Shown here: positions 16,399 through 24,547 of the stretch, piece after piece | How positions within the stretch are numbered: the first letter of the stretch is position 1 | Layout of the letters: each line of letters begins with the position of its first letter | NCBI RefSeq assembly: GCF_031626495.1 | Contig: NZ_JAMQOJ010000006.1 | Coordinates: forward strand, 124,001-188,000 | Length of the DNA stretch: 64,000 nt | DNA from: Natrinema sp031626495 | GTDB lineage: Archaea; Halobacteriota; Halobacteria; Halobacteriales; Natrialbaceae | Reading direction: 5' to 3' | Position numbers and translations under genes: made by a program | Notes under the pieces: model-generated | The model's database searches: none | The model's input: the letters and a program-made list of their open reading frames with translations, nothing else | What the model was told of the DNA's origin: nothing

Positions 16399-17550
16399 TC
16401 AGAAATGGTAGCCGTACTGGGCGGTGAGCTGGTAGGCGGCCGTCCCCCAGATGTAGTTCTGCCCCGGCCACCAGGTTCGGGCGGTGTTGAAGCCGGCGAC
16501 GAGCACGCCCCGTCCCGGGGCTGCGGGATCCGATCGATAGCTCACCGAGCCGCTGTCGCCGTCGGCCATGTCGCGTTCGTCGCCCCACCGGAGTTGACCG
16601 TGTCGACACGTCTCGCCGGTGAGACACGTGACGGCGTCGATCCCCTCGATCCGGCCGGTCGTGTGGCCGGTCCGAGCGCCGACTTTTTCGAGCGATTTCC
16701 CCCGCGCAGCGAGGTCGGCCAGCCCCAGCCGCGTGAACTGACCGCGGACGCGCTGTCGCGTCGGGCCGGCGATCACGCTGGCGGGGCGACACGGGCCGTC
16801 CGAAGCGACCGTCAACACGTCTGCAGTCGGATGCGCGGCGGTGACGCGACCCAGGGGCACCGTCTGGCCGCTGGCAAGCGGGAGCCAGAGCTCGCCGTCG
16901 GTGGGTGTCGCCCCCGGAACGGCATGGCTGGCCGTCGCGAACAGCGTCCGCTCGGCGCGCGGATCGTAGAGCGCAGGCGTCAGCGTCGCCAGACTGGCCG
17001 TGAGTCCGGACTTCGCCCGACAAGTGATGCCACCGGGAACGGGGCCGTTATCGATGTGCTCAGCGAATCTAAGGGGACGTTTCGACCGATCGGCAGCCTG
17101 GGCTGCATCCTGTTCGATCGTTTCGACGTCATAGGCGATCCCCTCGAGGAGTTCCTCGAGGATCGGGCGGGTCCGGTCGAACGCCGCTGCCGACACGCCG
17201 ACCGAGATGGTCGCCCCCGGATCGCGGTAGTCGCCGGGGACGACCATACTGCCAAGATAGCCGGGGAGGCGCGTCCGGGCGAGACGCCGGTTGAGGTCAC
17301 ACGCCGTCGTGACCGCGGCGTGCCAGTCGGCGGGGACGGTCTTCGTCCGCTCCTCGAGCGTCCACGGCTCGGCCGGCTCCGGCCTGACGAGGGCGGTGGT
17401 GATCTCGACCTCGCCCGCAGCGTCGAGGACATCCTCGACGCCCAGCACCTGTGCGATGCCGAGCGCGTAGCCGGCCGTGCCGACCGTCCGGAGGAACTCA
17501 CGGCGGTCGCGTCCGCCCGCAGCGCGCTGGTCTCGGGATGATGGAGTCAT
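16399..17550 (-). CDS. Tat-exported trypsin-like serine protease
   Basis: A 383-residue protein with a twin-arginine signal (RRDRREFLRT region, residues 13-22, then a hydrophobic AGYALGIAQVLG). The chymotrypsin fold shows FATASHAVPG with the likely catalytic histidine, and DMADGDSGSVSY near the C-terminus with the nucleophile serine at about 333 in GDSGS. The aspartate of the triad is probably in the TADVLTVASD stretch. Folded export through Tat is normal for haloarchaeal extracellular proteins. It stands alone on its strand; the frame and length are intact. Confidence 0.85.
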   Translation of the reverse strand: MTPSSRDQRAAGGRDRREFLRTVGTAGYALGIAQVLGVEDVLDAAGEVEITTALVRPEPAEPWTLEERTKTVPADWHAAVTTACDLNRRLARTRLPGYLGSMVVPGDYRDPGATISVGVSAAAFDRTRPILEELLEGIAYDVETIEQDAAQAADRSKRPLRFAEHIDNGPVPGGITCRAKSGLTASLATLTPALYDPRAERTLFATASHAVPGATPTDGELWLPLASGQTVPLGRVTAAHPTADVLTVASDGPCRPASVIAGPTRQRVRGQFTRLGLADLAARGKSLEKVGARTGHTTGRIEGIDAVTCLTGETCRHGQLRWGDERDMADGDSGSVSYRSDPAAPGRGVLVAGFNTARTWWPGQNYIWGTAAYQLTAQYGYHF

Positions 17551-18208
17551 CGTTGCCTGTGGGGCCCCTCACCGGGCGCGCCCACGCGCCACGGCGTCTC
17601 CTTCCCCTCTCGGACCGCGTGCAATGTCTAGTCGTGAAAACCATGTTGCTAGTTCTCAGTCTGTGAAAAGCTACCACTTCTGCTGCTGCGCGGTGGGGTG
17701 ATGGCCGTGCCTGTCGGCAGCGCAGCGAGCCCGAGCGCCGCGCTCGTCAGAGCCACAGCCCCAGTCGGTGTTCTGGCTTCCGTTGACCGGCGATACCTCG
17801 ACATCGAGTGCTTCGAGCGACGTACCGGGCGAATGGATCGCCTCGGGGACGAGTGGGACGAGACGCCGAAGGGTCTCGGCACCACGGCCGATTGTTGGCC
17901 TTTCGAACGCCCTCGAGGCCTCCGGTCTGCGCAATCTGGGATTCGGAGACCGAATGCATCGCGGAGATCTCCAGCAATTATGATAGGTTCAATAGCTACC
18001 TATTGTATCTGAACTACCTATTATTGCTGTCTCCCTGAGACCACTCGTACAGAGGGCCGGTGACCAACGCGTTCGTGGGAAACACGGTGCCTAACGAGGG
18101 GACAGTCGGGGCATCCGTTATGGCCATTCACCACACCTCCCATTGGCCGTCGCTCTGCGGTACTACGCCGGAGTTCGGCCGGACAGCATGCGAGGGTACC
18201 TGACGCTC
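17551..18208. other. Stretch without an intact gene
   Basis: Minus-strand fragments around 17650-17930 (TGAVALTSAALGLAALPTGT in one frame, TSLEALDVEVSPVNGSQ in another) look like remains of a protein with one membrane segment. The inverted repeat at 17983-18004 follows. No intact gene. Confidence 0.35.
17983..18004. repeat. Inverted repeat ATAGGT/ACCTAT, copy 2
   Basis: Near copy of 13114-13137: GATAGGT, centre TCAATAGCT, ACCTATTG, then GCTGTCTC and CTGAG a little later. A partial third arm, ACTACCTATTATT, follows at 18012-18024. Confidence 0.45.
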
Positions 18209-18239
18209 TTGACATCCTCCCACCCCTAAAGGGGTGGGA
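18209..18239 (-). ncRNA. Predicted guide-RNA scaffold end of the 18.2-kb tnpB
   Basis: Minus strand: CCCACCCC TTTA GGGGTGGG, then AGGATGTCAA. The hairpin lies just after the tnpB stop at 18260, as expected for the 3' part of an omegaRNA that overlaps the tnpB mRNA. The guide would read leftward from 18208. Confidence 0.5.
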
Positions 18240-18259
18240 TTCCTCCGGTGGGATGTTGG

Positions 18260-19558
18260 CTATGCCGTACCCACGGAGGCAAGTTTCCCGTCGTCGGTAC
18301 TCTGGTTTGTGCGCTCCTCGTTGGGACTTGCCCTCTCGGGAGAGCGTGACGACTCCGACCACGTATAGTCGTCCCACTTGAGGCGCACGGGCCGTGCCAT
18401 CGACCCGACTTCTCTGCCAGCCTGTCGTTCGAGGAACGTCCGCGAGGCACCGAGGTCGGCGTGTCCCTCGTAGCCACACGAACACCGGAACACGTCGCCG
18501 TCCCACTCTGTATCGTCTCGCTCGCCACACACGGGGCACTCCGCCGTCGTGTATGCTTCTGACTCGATTTCGACCGCGATGCCGTACTCCTCGGCGGTCG
18601 TGGCGAGACGGTCGATGAACGAGCGATACGCCCAGAATTGGTGCGTTTTCTCGTTCACCCGCGCCGACCACTGTTCCGACAGCACATCGGTGAGGTCGCC
18701 CACGTATACGGTGGCAACGCCCTCGTCGTACAGTCGTCCCATCAAGTCTCGCACGAGCGTGTCCTGTGCGTGGTCGCGTCGACGTGTCCGCTTGCGGTAG
18801 AGGCGTCGAATCCGTCGGCTACTGTACCGTCCCTCGCGGAGTGTCGATTGCAAGCGGGCGATTTCCTCGGTGGTTTCGCGGAAGCGGGCGAACAGGTCAC
18901 GGCCCTCGTAGAGGTACTGCTGGCCGGTCGTGGTAGTACAGGCGACGAGGTTGTTCGCACCCACGTCCAAGGCAGCCGATTCCTCGGCTAGTGGTGAATC
19001 CCGTCGAGAATCAGGCACGGTGATGGGTTGAATGGCCCTGAACGTGTCGTCCACCTCGTCGTAGTACAGTTCCAACCGACCCTGTTCGCCCTCCCATTTC
19101 GGGTCGCCAGCGACTTCGAGGCGTAGGCGCTCGTGGTAGCCAAGTCCGTACTCGTCTTTTCGGTCTTGGCCGACAGGGATTTCGAGGCGGCTCCGTTCGC
19201 CGATTTCGAGGATGTACTGGTCGTTGCGGATGAACGTGCGGAGTTCCCGACCCTCATCCTCGTTGCCCCAGTAGCCCGGCGGGGCGGTGTATTCGCCGTC
19301 TTCTCGGGCGGCGAAGAACGACCGCCACGCCTCGCTGTTCTTGCGGATGACCTGTTGGGCGGTGGCGGAGCCGAGGACGCCGACGTACTGCTTGCGGTAG
19401 TCGGCGGTATCCCACACCGTATCGCCCTCGAAGAAGTTCTGACGACGTTCGTAGTTCAGTTCGTTCCACAGGCTGGCGGAGGCGTCCAACAGGTCGCGGA
19501 GCAGTTGCTCGTCCTGCCTGGAGAGCGGGCGCACCGCGAACGTGTTGGTTCGCCTCAT
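18260..19558 (-). CDS. tnpB: TnpB-family nuclease, glycine in place of the RuvC glutamate
   Basis: A 432-residue TnpB. The first RuvC aspartate is in AALDVGANN (about 198). The zinc ribbon has CPVC (341-344) and an unusual tight CSC (359-361). The last aspartate is in GHADLGAS (about 368). At the glutamate position it reads VYVGDLTDV (about 284-292), glycine instead of glutamate, a form seen in several haloarchaeal TnpBs; a later acidic residue may take over. Start at MRRTNTFAVR (19558) fits the family; ATGs at 19570 and 19603 are in frame. The C-terminal tail past 380 (SESSRSPERASPNEERTNQS) is disordered and overlaps the right-end RNA. Confidence 0.88.
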   Translation of the reverse strand: MRRTNTFAVRPLSRQDEQLLRDLLDASASLWNELNYERRQNFFEGDTVWDTADYRKQYVGVLGSATAQQVIRKNSEAWRSFFAAREDGEYTAPPGYWGNEDEGRELRTFIRNDQYILEIGERSRLEIPVGQDRKDEYGLGYHERLRLEVAGDPKWEGEQGRLELYYDEVDDTFRAIQPITVPDSRRDSPLAEESAALDVGANNLVACTTTTGQQYLYEGRDLFARFRETTEEIARLQSTLREGRYSSRRIRRLYRKRTRRRDHAQDTLVRDLMGRLYDEGVATVYVGDLTDVLSEQWSARVNEKTHQFWAYRSFIDRLATTAEEYGIAVEIESEAYTTAECPVCGERDDTEWDGDVFRCSCGYEGHADLGASRTFLERQAGREVGSMARPVRLKWDDYTWSESSRSPERASPNEERTNQSTDDGKLASVGTA

Positions 19559-19608
19559 AACAACAGACATTTGTAGTTCTATGTCTAAATGTCTTTTGGA
19601 CATAGACG

Positions 19609-19752
19609 ATGCGACCGAACATCGACATTTCTCACACGTTAAACGGGCGCGTGAAAGACTACGCCGAACAGCAGGACGTGAGCCTCGAAGAAGCCTATCA
19701 GGAGATTATCGAAGCGGGGCTGGAAGCGGTGGAACCTCCAGACGAGCAATAG
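19609..19752 (+). CDS. Tiny RHH-like protein divergent from tnpB
   Basis: A 47-residue protein: MRPNIDISHTLNGRVKDYAE, then QQDVSLEEAYQEIIEAGLEA. A short beta segment followed by two helices is the ribbon-helix-helix (CopG/Arc) plan. Only 50 bases separate its ATG from that of tnpB, so the two face away from a common promoter region. Two other tnpB elements in this window also carry a tiny RHH gene, which suggests an element-encoded regulator of tnpB or guide expression. This function is an inference. Confidence 0.65.
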   Translation: MRPNIDISHTLNGRVKDYAEQQDVSLEEAYQEIIEAGLEAVEPPDEQ

Positions 19753-19785
19753 CGTGTGGATTGCCGAGCCACGCTGTCGCTTACA

Positions 19786-19805
19786 CCCACCCCTAAAGGG
19801 GTGGG
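19786..19805 (-). repeat. Left palindrome of the tnpB-RHH cassette
   Basis: Identical, base for base, to the palindrome at 18220-18239. Flanking words on the minus strand (GCGGAAGCCCACC) match those of right ends, while the other side reads GTGTAAGC rather than GGATGTCA. Confidence 0.6.
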
Positions 19806-20192
19806 CTTCCGCTCGCTACGTGTCAGTTGGAGGCAAGGACAGGACCCCGACGCTGGTGATCGTCAGATCGGCGTCGAGCAGTGCGTGTTTGGGTGAGCCC
19901 CCTATATCCTGTCCGACTTCACGTATCACGAACCGCTATCTAAATCTACTGGCCGGCAGTCTAGCCCTAGAGCCGTGACTGCAGCGGCATTCGACCGAAG
20001 CGATGCGCCGCGGTCGCCTATCATCGTACCCCCGGCTGCCCCGATATTACGCGCGCAAAAAATACGCTGTAGATGTTAGAATCTACTAGTAGGTACTACT
20101 AGTGCACTAGCCCTGCAGCCTCTGAGAGTTAGGTATGGCGCTGGTCGATCGGGAAGCACCGCCGGGGAAGGGCTCATCTTTGATCAGCGAGG

Positions 20193-20229
20193 AAGTCCCG
20201 CCGTTTACCGCGGGGAGGAATCGCGTCAC
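20193..20229 (+). repeat. Solo TnpB right end
   Basis: GAAGTCCCGCCG, TTTA, CCGCGGGGAGG, then AATCGCGTCAC. Same layout as the right end at 3351-3381, with one bulged stem base. No tnpB is attached. Confidence 0.55.
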
Positions 20230-20253
20230 TTGACTGTTTGTCCGACATTACAG

Positions 20254-20285
20254 CAGTCCTTCAATGAGGGCGGGGAAGATGTCAC
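20254..20285 (+). repeat. Degenerate solo right end
   Basis: CAGTCCTTCAATGAGGGCGG followed by GGAAGATGTCAC. The tip is well kept but the stem is short and imperfect. It lies only about 56 bases after the previous copy, in the same orientation. Confidence 0.4.
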
Positions 20286-20520
20286 TGGGTGTGTCGAAGG
20301 GGAAGGGGGAGTAGTAGGCAGGACACCATGCCAGGAGAGCGGTCGGTGGTGAATGCCGCCCTGCCTATCTCCAACCAGATGGCCGATATATTATAGTTCT
20401 TTCCCCGAGCCAGTTTAATGTTCGAAAATGTTGGCCGAAACTCAGCGGTGGTGTTCTCGTCCCAAGTCGGGCCAGGGCTGAGGTCGACTACCAGTCTGCC
20501 GAGTGGCTTCCTCTCGTAGG

Positions 20521-20554
20521 GAAGCCGCGCCGTGTACGGCGGGGAGAATGTCAC
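20521..20554 (+). repeat. Solo TnpB right end reading into a gene fragment
   Basis: GAAGCCGCGCCG, TGTA, CGGCGGGGAG, then AATGTCAC (tip 20550-20554). The bases after the tip, which would be the guide, are the start of the coding fragment listed next. Confidence 0.55.
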
Positions 20555-20719
20555 GGTATCGAGCAACCGGGAAGCTACTACGGCTACCTCGGAAGAGATG
20601 GCGAAGGATTCCACCATCACATCAGTGAGGCCACAGACACCGTCTACGTAACCCCGAACCGCCGTCGCCCGGCTCGCGGGTGGTCCGACCGTGCGGATAG
20701 CCGTGGACCGTGGCGGTAA
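20555..20719 (+). pseudogene. Coding fragment of an unknown protein
   Basis: Directly after the right-end tip an open frame reads GIEQPGSYYGYLGRDGEGF, then HHHISEATDTVYVTPN, and continues to a TAA at 20717-20719. Amino-acid use is haloarchaeal over the first 40 residues and then becomes arginine-rich. It has no start of its own. I read it as an internal gene segment cut off by the insertion. Confidence 0.4.
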
Positions 20720-20951
20720 ACAGACTCAACTGACGCCTCGCAGTGGGGGCCGAACTTTCCGCCCGACCCCGCTCAATGGAGACGAACAGATAGCTATCCG
20801 GTCAGAATTTCTCTGATGGGTACATTTAACAGAGTGAGATTCAATCTAGCACGTATATATAATATATAATTACTATATATGGAAAGAGAGTGTTTAAGAA
20901 TACAACTAGTGGGCAGGGAAATCAGGGGGGACGTGTGCGCGTAACTGCCCC

Positions 20952-21032
20952 TCAAAGGACGAACGCCTCGCCCTGGCGCTCGGTCAACCGGTTCGCGTCG
21001 GCCACCGTCTCGGTCACCACGTCGACGTTCAC
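20952..21032 (-). pseudogene. Fragment resembling a Bat-type HTH domain
   Basis: GTG at 21032 opens VNVDVVTETVADANRLTERQ, then GEAFVL and TGA. The words ANRLTERQxEAFVL match the beginning of the HTH domain of bacterioopsin-activator-like regulators (usually LTDRQREALVL). The recognition helices that should follow are missing. Confidence 0.35.
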
Positions 21033-21246
21033 CCATGATGGGCATAAATCCCTTTCGCCGACTGGCCGGCACCCAGCGACGCGCCTCTGTTCTCGGCCGT
21101 TCGCTCGCCCTCTTTCGGGAGGCCCGCGCCGCTGTCCGTGACGAGGGGCCGGTCGCCACTGCCAGTGGTATATGACCTAATGAAAGTCTCATACGTTGAA
21201 ACACGCTGATACGTTTTTTTTTCGCTATCCGCGATTCTCTCAGGTG

Positions 21247-21405
21247 ATGGAAGCGCAATGCGAATCGCTCTTGATTCGGTGCCTTCGCTGTGGATCGACG
21301 AAAATCGGCTGCGTACCGAAGGACGGCAGGGCCACACCGCAGAATCGGAACTCGTGTTCGAGCTGTGGCAATAACCGTTTTCGGGTGGTGGAAGGGGACG
21401 CCTGA
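21247..21405 (+). CDS. Small zinc-ribbon protein
   Basis: A 52-residue protein with two CxxC pairs: CLRC at 12-15 and CSSC at 37-40, the usual four-cysteine zinc ribbon of haloarchaeal small proteins. Start at MEAQCESL, since the upstream open part lacks family character. Role unknown; nucleic-acid or protein binding is typical. Confidence 0.65.
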   Translation: MEAQCESLLIRCLRCGSTKIGCVPKDGRATPQNRNSCSSCGNNRFRVVEGDA

Positions 21406-21426
21406 CCAGAGCGCCCCGTTAGACCA

Positions 21427-21615
21427 TTACGGCCACCGTTCGTGACGAGCCGTTGCTCGTCGGATAGGGGCGCCGCCGGCCGTTACCGGGACCGGCTGGG
21501 TGGTCGCATCGGTAGCGATCGGTTCGTCGGTTAACTCGCGCTCACGGTTGGCGAGTACATCGAGGATGCGCTGGCCGTGGCGGGCTGACGGACTGCTGGT
21601 CGGCCAGTCGGCCAT
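21427..21615 (-). CDS. Short open frame downstream of a HalOD1 gene
   Basis: A 62-codon frame whose N-terminal half (SARHGQRILDVLANRERELT) looks like a winged-helix start of haloarchaeal regulators, while the C-terminal half is arginine-rich. It follows the HalOD1 gene by 33 bases on the same strand. It may be a decayed regulator or a chance frame. Confidence 0.3.
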   Translation of the reverse strand: MADWPTSSPSARHGQRILDVLANRERELTDEPIATDATTQPVPVTAGGAPIRRATARHERWP

Positions 21616-21648
21616 GACGGCCGCTCACCGACACTCCACCGCTAGCGG

Positions 21649-21939
21649 CTACTCACACGGCTCCTCCTCGACGGCGTCTGCCGTCGAGTGGCTGTCGACC
21701 TGCAACGAGTCGTCATCGACGACATCAACACCGCCAGCACTGTCGACGCGGACCGTATAGCCTAGATAGCGGAACACCAACTCACCATCAGATCCGTCGC
21801 TGGTAGAGAACAACGCGTCGAGCGCATCCGTCTCGATGACGTCGTGAAGCGGTGGCGTTAATTCTACCGGATCAACGTTTTCTCGAGCAGCCACTTGTTG
21901 GACGACGCTCAGACTGACTGCCTCCCCCTCTCCTCTCAT
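21649..21939 (-). CDS. HalOD1 output-domain protein
   Basis: A 96-residue protein with a full HalOD1 domain: SVVQQVAARENVDPVELTPP, then LHDVIETDALDALF and the beta half GELVFRYLGYTVRVDSAG. An acidic tail (VDDDSLQVDSHSTADAVEEE) follows. Second of three stand-alone HalOD1 genes in the window. Confidence 0.85.
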   Translation of the reverse strand: MRGEGEAVSLSVVQQVAARENVDPVELTPPLHDVIETDALDALFSTSDGSDGELVFRYLGYTVRVDSAGGVDVVDDDSLQVDSHSTADAVEEEPCE

Positions 21940-22364
21940 GGCATGCGCTGCAATACCCCCGTATAAGAAAATAGTGGATTTGTCGGACTCATGTCAGACG
22001 TTTATTTCATAGAAGTAGCCCCATTTCCCTACAGAACCACTCGAAAAAGACGCCTATCGATAGCTCACCTGAATACGGAAACCGGTCCCGAACCGGGAGC
22101 GGGACCGCGCAACGTCGGTAGGTCGCGAGCGGCGAGCAGTGCTGGCAGCGTCCCACTGGGGGTTAGGACGCCGACACTGTGAACTAGTCCCACGGACACG
22201 GAGCCGGCTCTTGCCTATCGCGGGCGTCGATCGCGGCAAGGGCGGCGAGTGGATCGAGCGCCGCTGTGTCGGCGGTCTCCGTCACCAATCAACAACTCAA
22301 CAGAAACGTTATGGCATACTCTGTCAAAGCGTCTCACACCCACGAGACGAGTGGGGGACAGACC
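21940..22364. other. Gene-free stretch
   Basis: An AT-richer segment at 21955-22020 should contain the promoter of the HalOD1 gene. No gene seen in the rest. GTGGGGGAC lies 8 bases before the ATG at 22365 and can act as its ribosome binding site. Confidence 0.3.
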
Positions 22365-22715
22365 ATGCCACCGACCGAAGATATCCTAGAACACCACCTC
22401 GAGGCCTTCGAGGCACAGGACCTCGACGCCGTCATGGAGGACTATACCGATGAGTCGACGGTCGTCACCACTATGGGAACGTTCCGCGGGCGCGAGGAGA
22501 TCGAGGGCTTGTTCGAGGACCTGTTCGACGAGTTCGACGATCCGGACGCATCGATCACGATGGACGAACAACGCGTCGAGGGCGAGTTCGGGTATATCGT
22601 CTGGCACGGTGAGACACCGGCCAACGAATACGAGTTCGCGACAGACACCTTTCACATCCCCGAGGACGTGATCCGCTTCCAGACGTTTGCGGGACAGATC
22701 ACCCCGAAAGAGTGA
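22365..22715 (+). CDS. SnoaL/NTF2-like protein
   Basis: A 116-residue protein of the NTF2-like superfamily (SnoaL-like): EDILEHHLEAFEAQDLDAVM, DYTDESTVVTTMGTFRGREEIEG forms the helix-helix-strand start, and FAGQITPKE closes the cone. Members are small-molecule isomerases, cyclases or binding proteins; the substrate cannot be told. Start chosen by the ribosome binding site GGGGGAC; the frame is open for 33 codons upstream. Confidence 0.8.
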   Translation: MPPTEDILEHHLEAFEAQDLDAVMEDYTDESTVVTTMGTFRGREEIEGLFEDLFDEFDDPDASITMDEQRVEGEFGYIVWHGETPANEYEFATDTFHIPEDVIRFQTFAGQITPKE

Positions 22716-22788
22716 CCGCCGGCCACCGTCCACCGGCGGCCGGCCTGGAAGCGGTGTCCCGACAGCGCCTCACCCGGCCGCGGCCCGG

Positions 22789-22989
22789 CTACTGCCTACG
22801 GCTGGCCGGCGACTCGAGCGACCGGATCCCCGCAACTTCGAGGGCCGGACTCGTCGCCACTTCCTCGAGTTCAAGCGTTGCATGAACAGGACAGTAGTAG
22901 ACCACGTCCGCCGTACCCGCGGTCACATTGATCACCTCGATCCGGTGGGTCGCGTCATCAGCGCAGGTCGGCCACCATTCGCAGGACAT
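22789..22989 (-). CDS. Small zinc-binding protein
   Basis: A 66-residue protein. CEWWPTC (3-9), then CPVH (33-36) gives a CCCH zinc site on a short beta hairpin (HRIEVINVTAGTADVVYYCP). Small haloarchaeal zinc-finger family of unknown role. A TATA-like ACTATACT lies about 37 bases upstream of the ATG. Confidence 0.75.
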   Translation of the reverse strand: MSCEWWPTCADDATHRIEVINVTAGTADVVYYCPVHATLELEEVATSPALEVAGIRSLESPASRRQ

Positions 22990-23410
22990 GTTGTATGCTA
23001 ACTACTCCCACAGTATAGTAGTTCGCTGCCAGTCCCGGTTCAGTCTCTCCCTGCAAGGGGCGTAGGGTCCGCTTGGACGCGCCCGTTCCGCAGCATGATC
23101 GATGGGACGCCGTGCGGGGCTGCCGCGCGAAACACCCGCTGTCCACGCCGGTACCGACCGTGACCCGTCGACGGACACCACCACCGAGCGGCGGCCTGGA
23201 CCGCCCATCCGTCGGCGGGGCGCTATCGCACTGGCGCGTAGGGACCGCGCCGCGACTGGGCTCTCGGTCCAAACGACGCGGTGGTTCGTGAGGGGAGTCG
23301 GGGTGTCGGCTGCCACGGGTCACCGAAGGCGCGTCCCTGGGCGCCTGTCCGACGTGTCTGCTGGGAATCGGTGGGCGATCTGCGTCTCGTTGCCGCCACA
23401 CTGGCTGCGC
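22990..23410. other. Gene-free stretch
   Basis: Apart from the promoter of the zinc-finger gene (near 23015-23030) I see nothing supportable. Long open frames here are arginine-rich shadows of GC-rich DNA. Confidence 0.35.
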
Positions 23411-23764
23411 TCAGACTAGCGTCGCTCCGGAGAGTCCGAGATGCAGATTCCAGACCGAGACGAACCCGCCGACTAACACCAATCCGATCGGCACGCCGCT
23501 TTGCCACTTCCGAGGAGTAACGCGATAGAGGCCGTAGAACGCCCCCAATCCGAGTATCTTCACCGGCACGAGGATCCAGATGCCTGCGGCGTTAATCGCC
23601 GTGGCAAGCACGGGGTTCCCTTCAACGAGGGCCGATGTCGCGAGCAAGTACACCGTACTCACAACGTCGGCGATACCGAAGAGGAGCACGGCAAGCGCCC
23701 AAAGCGTGGAATGCATAGACGACCGGGAGAACAGCCCCTCGAGTGTGTGGGCGACGGAGTGCAT
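23411..23764 (-). CDS. DUF5658-type membrane protein
   Basis: A 117-residue protein with three membrane helices: LWALAVLLFGIADVVSTVYL, then INAAGIWILVPVKILGLGAF and PIGLVLVGGFVSVWNLHLG. The motif ADVVSTVYLLATSALVEGNP at the end of helix 1 is the D-x-x-S-T ... E-x-N-P signature of DUF5658 proteins. Function unknown. Start at MHSVAHTLEG (23764). Confidence 0.8.
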   Translation of the reverse strand: MHSVAHTLEGLFSRSSMHSTLWALAVLLFGIADVVSTVYLLATSALVEGNPVLATAINAAGIWILVPVKILGLGAFYGLYRVTPRKWQSGVPIGLVLVGGFVSVWNLHLGLSGATLV

Positions 23765-23940
23765 GGACGCACGTGCTCGACATGACAATAATAGAAATTA
23801 CCGCGACACGGCCGCTTAGCCGGTGCCTTCTTCACCTCTCCCTCGCGCCCTTCAGTCAAATGATCACGTGCCGCTCTCGGTCGGTGCAGGGCCGGCAGGG
23901 AATTCAAGCCCCAGGCCACCGATACGCGAGACTGACGGCC

Positions 23941-24291
23941 ATGACGCACTCGAGCAACGACAGCCGTGTGATCAGCCCGGGTGACCGCGTCCGGGCCGAC
24001 GATCGCTCCGGGCTCCTCTTCGTCGTCTGTCGGACCGGGATTCCGGCGGCGGAGTGGGCCGACGGTAAGGGGCAGAGCGTTGCCGACACGCAGTGTCGGC
24101 CGGCGGCCGACGCGCCGCGAGACGACGAGATCATCGTCACCGTTCAGGACCTCGCCCTCGAGTTGCACTACGGTGACGCGGTCCGTGACTGGGAACCTTG
24201 GGAGGTCGGCGAACGGGTGCGCGCCGATCGGGCAGCAGACGCACCAACGCTCGTCCCGTATCCGCGCTCTCGGCTCACCCCGGTCGAGTAG
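23941..24291 (+). CDS. Hypothetical beta-rich protein
   Basis: A 116-residue acidic protein: SPGDRVRADDRSGLLFVVCR, EIIVTVQDLALELHYGDAVR, then WEVGERVRADRAADA. The pattern suggests a small beta barrel. I do not recognise the family. Start at MTHSSNDS. Composition supports a real gene. Confidence 0.6.
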   Translation: MTHSSNDSRVISPGDRVRADDRSGLLFVVCRTGIPAAEWADGKGQSVADTQCRPAADAPRDDEIIVTVQDLALELHYGDAVRDWEPWEVGERVRADRAADAPTLVPYPRSRLTPVE

Positions 24292-24547
24292 CTGGCACCG
24301 GGCCCATGGGCCCGCGGTGCTCACCGCCGCTCGACGGAGCCACAGCGTGCGGCACACTGATCGACACCCCTCGGTACCAGCTCGACAGCGACTGCGTTGT
24401 GGCGCGCGGGGAACGACGGGCAGAGCCGCCGTGTCGGCACCACCCTGCCCATCCCCGGCAGGCCGAAGACGGCGACCCAGACAGCAGCACCGTGACGTCG
24501 CACTCTCGGCTCGCCTGCGTCTCGATCTCCGAAGCGAGAGCGACCGC
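24292..24547. other. Gene-free stretch
   Basis: Short convergent gap between the hypothetical gene and the phosphatidyltransferase gene. Nothing supportable was seen in it. Confidence 0.3.

Larger units (their letters stand above)
18209..19805 (-). mobile_element. tnpB plus RHH cassette between two identical palindromes
   Basis: The cassette is bounded by the same perfect 20-bp palindrome (CCCACCCC, TAAA, GGGGTGGG on the plus strand) at 18220-18239 and 19786-19805. Inside are a tnpB on the minus strand and a divergent small RHH-like gene. The right end (minus orientation) ends GGATGTCAA at 18209-18217. No tnpA. A solo end of the same type lies at 8016-8051. Confidence 0.65.
19806..21246. other. 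Repeat-rich stretch with gene fragments
   Basis: Holds three right-end copies (20193-20229, 20254-20285, 20521-20554), a coding fragment read out of the third, a fragment of an HTH gene (20952-21032), and an AT-rich segment at 20820-20900. The open frame 20282-20620 on the minus strand runs through these repeats and is not a gene. Confidence 0.4.

Noticed and set aside
16405..17541. 378-codon frame antisense to the serine protease
   Set aside because: Arginine- and glycine-rich shadow; the protease has signal peptide and active-site motifs.
18638..19576. Open frames antisense to the 18.2-kb tnpB
   Set aside because: Shadow of the tnpB coding strand.
20282..20620. 112-codon minus frame
   Set aside because: Runs through two right-end repeats and has no family resemblance.
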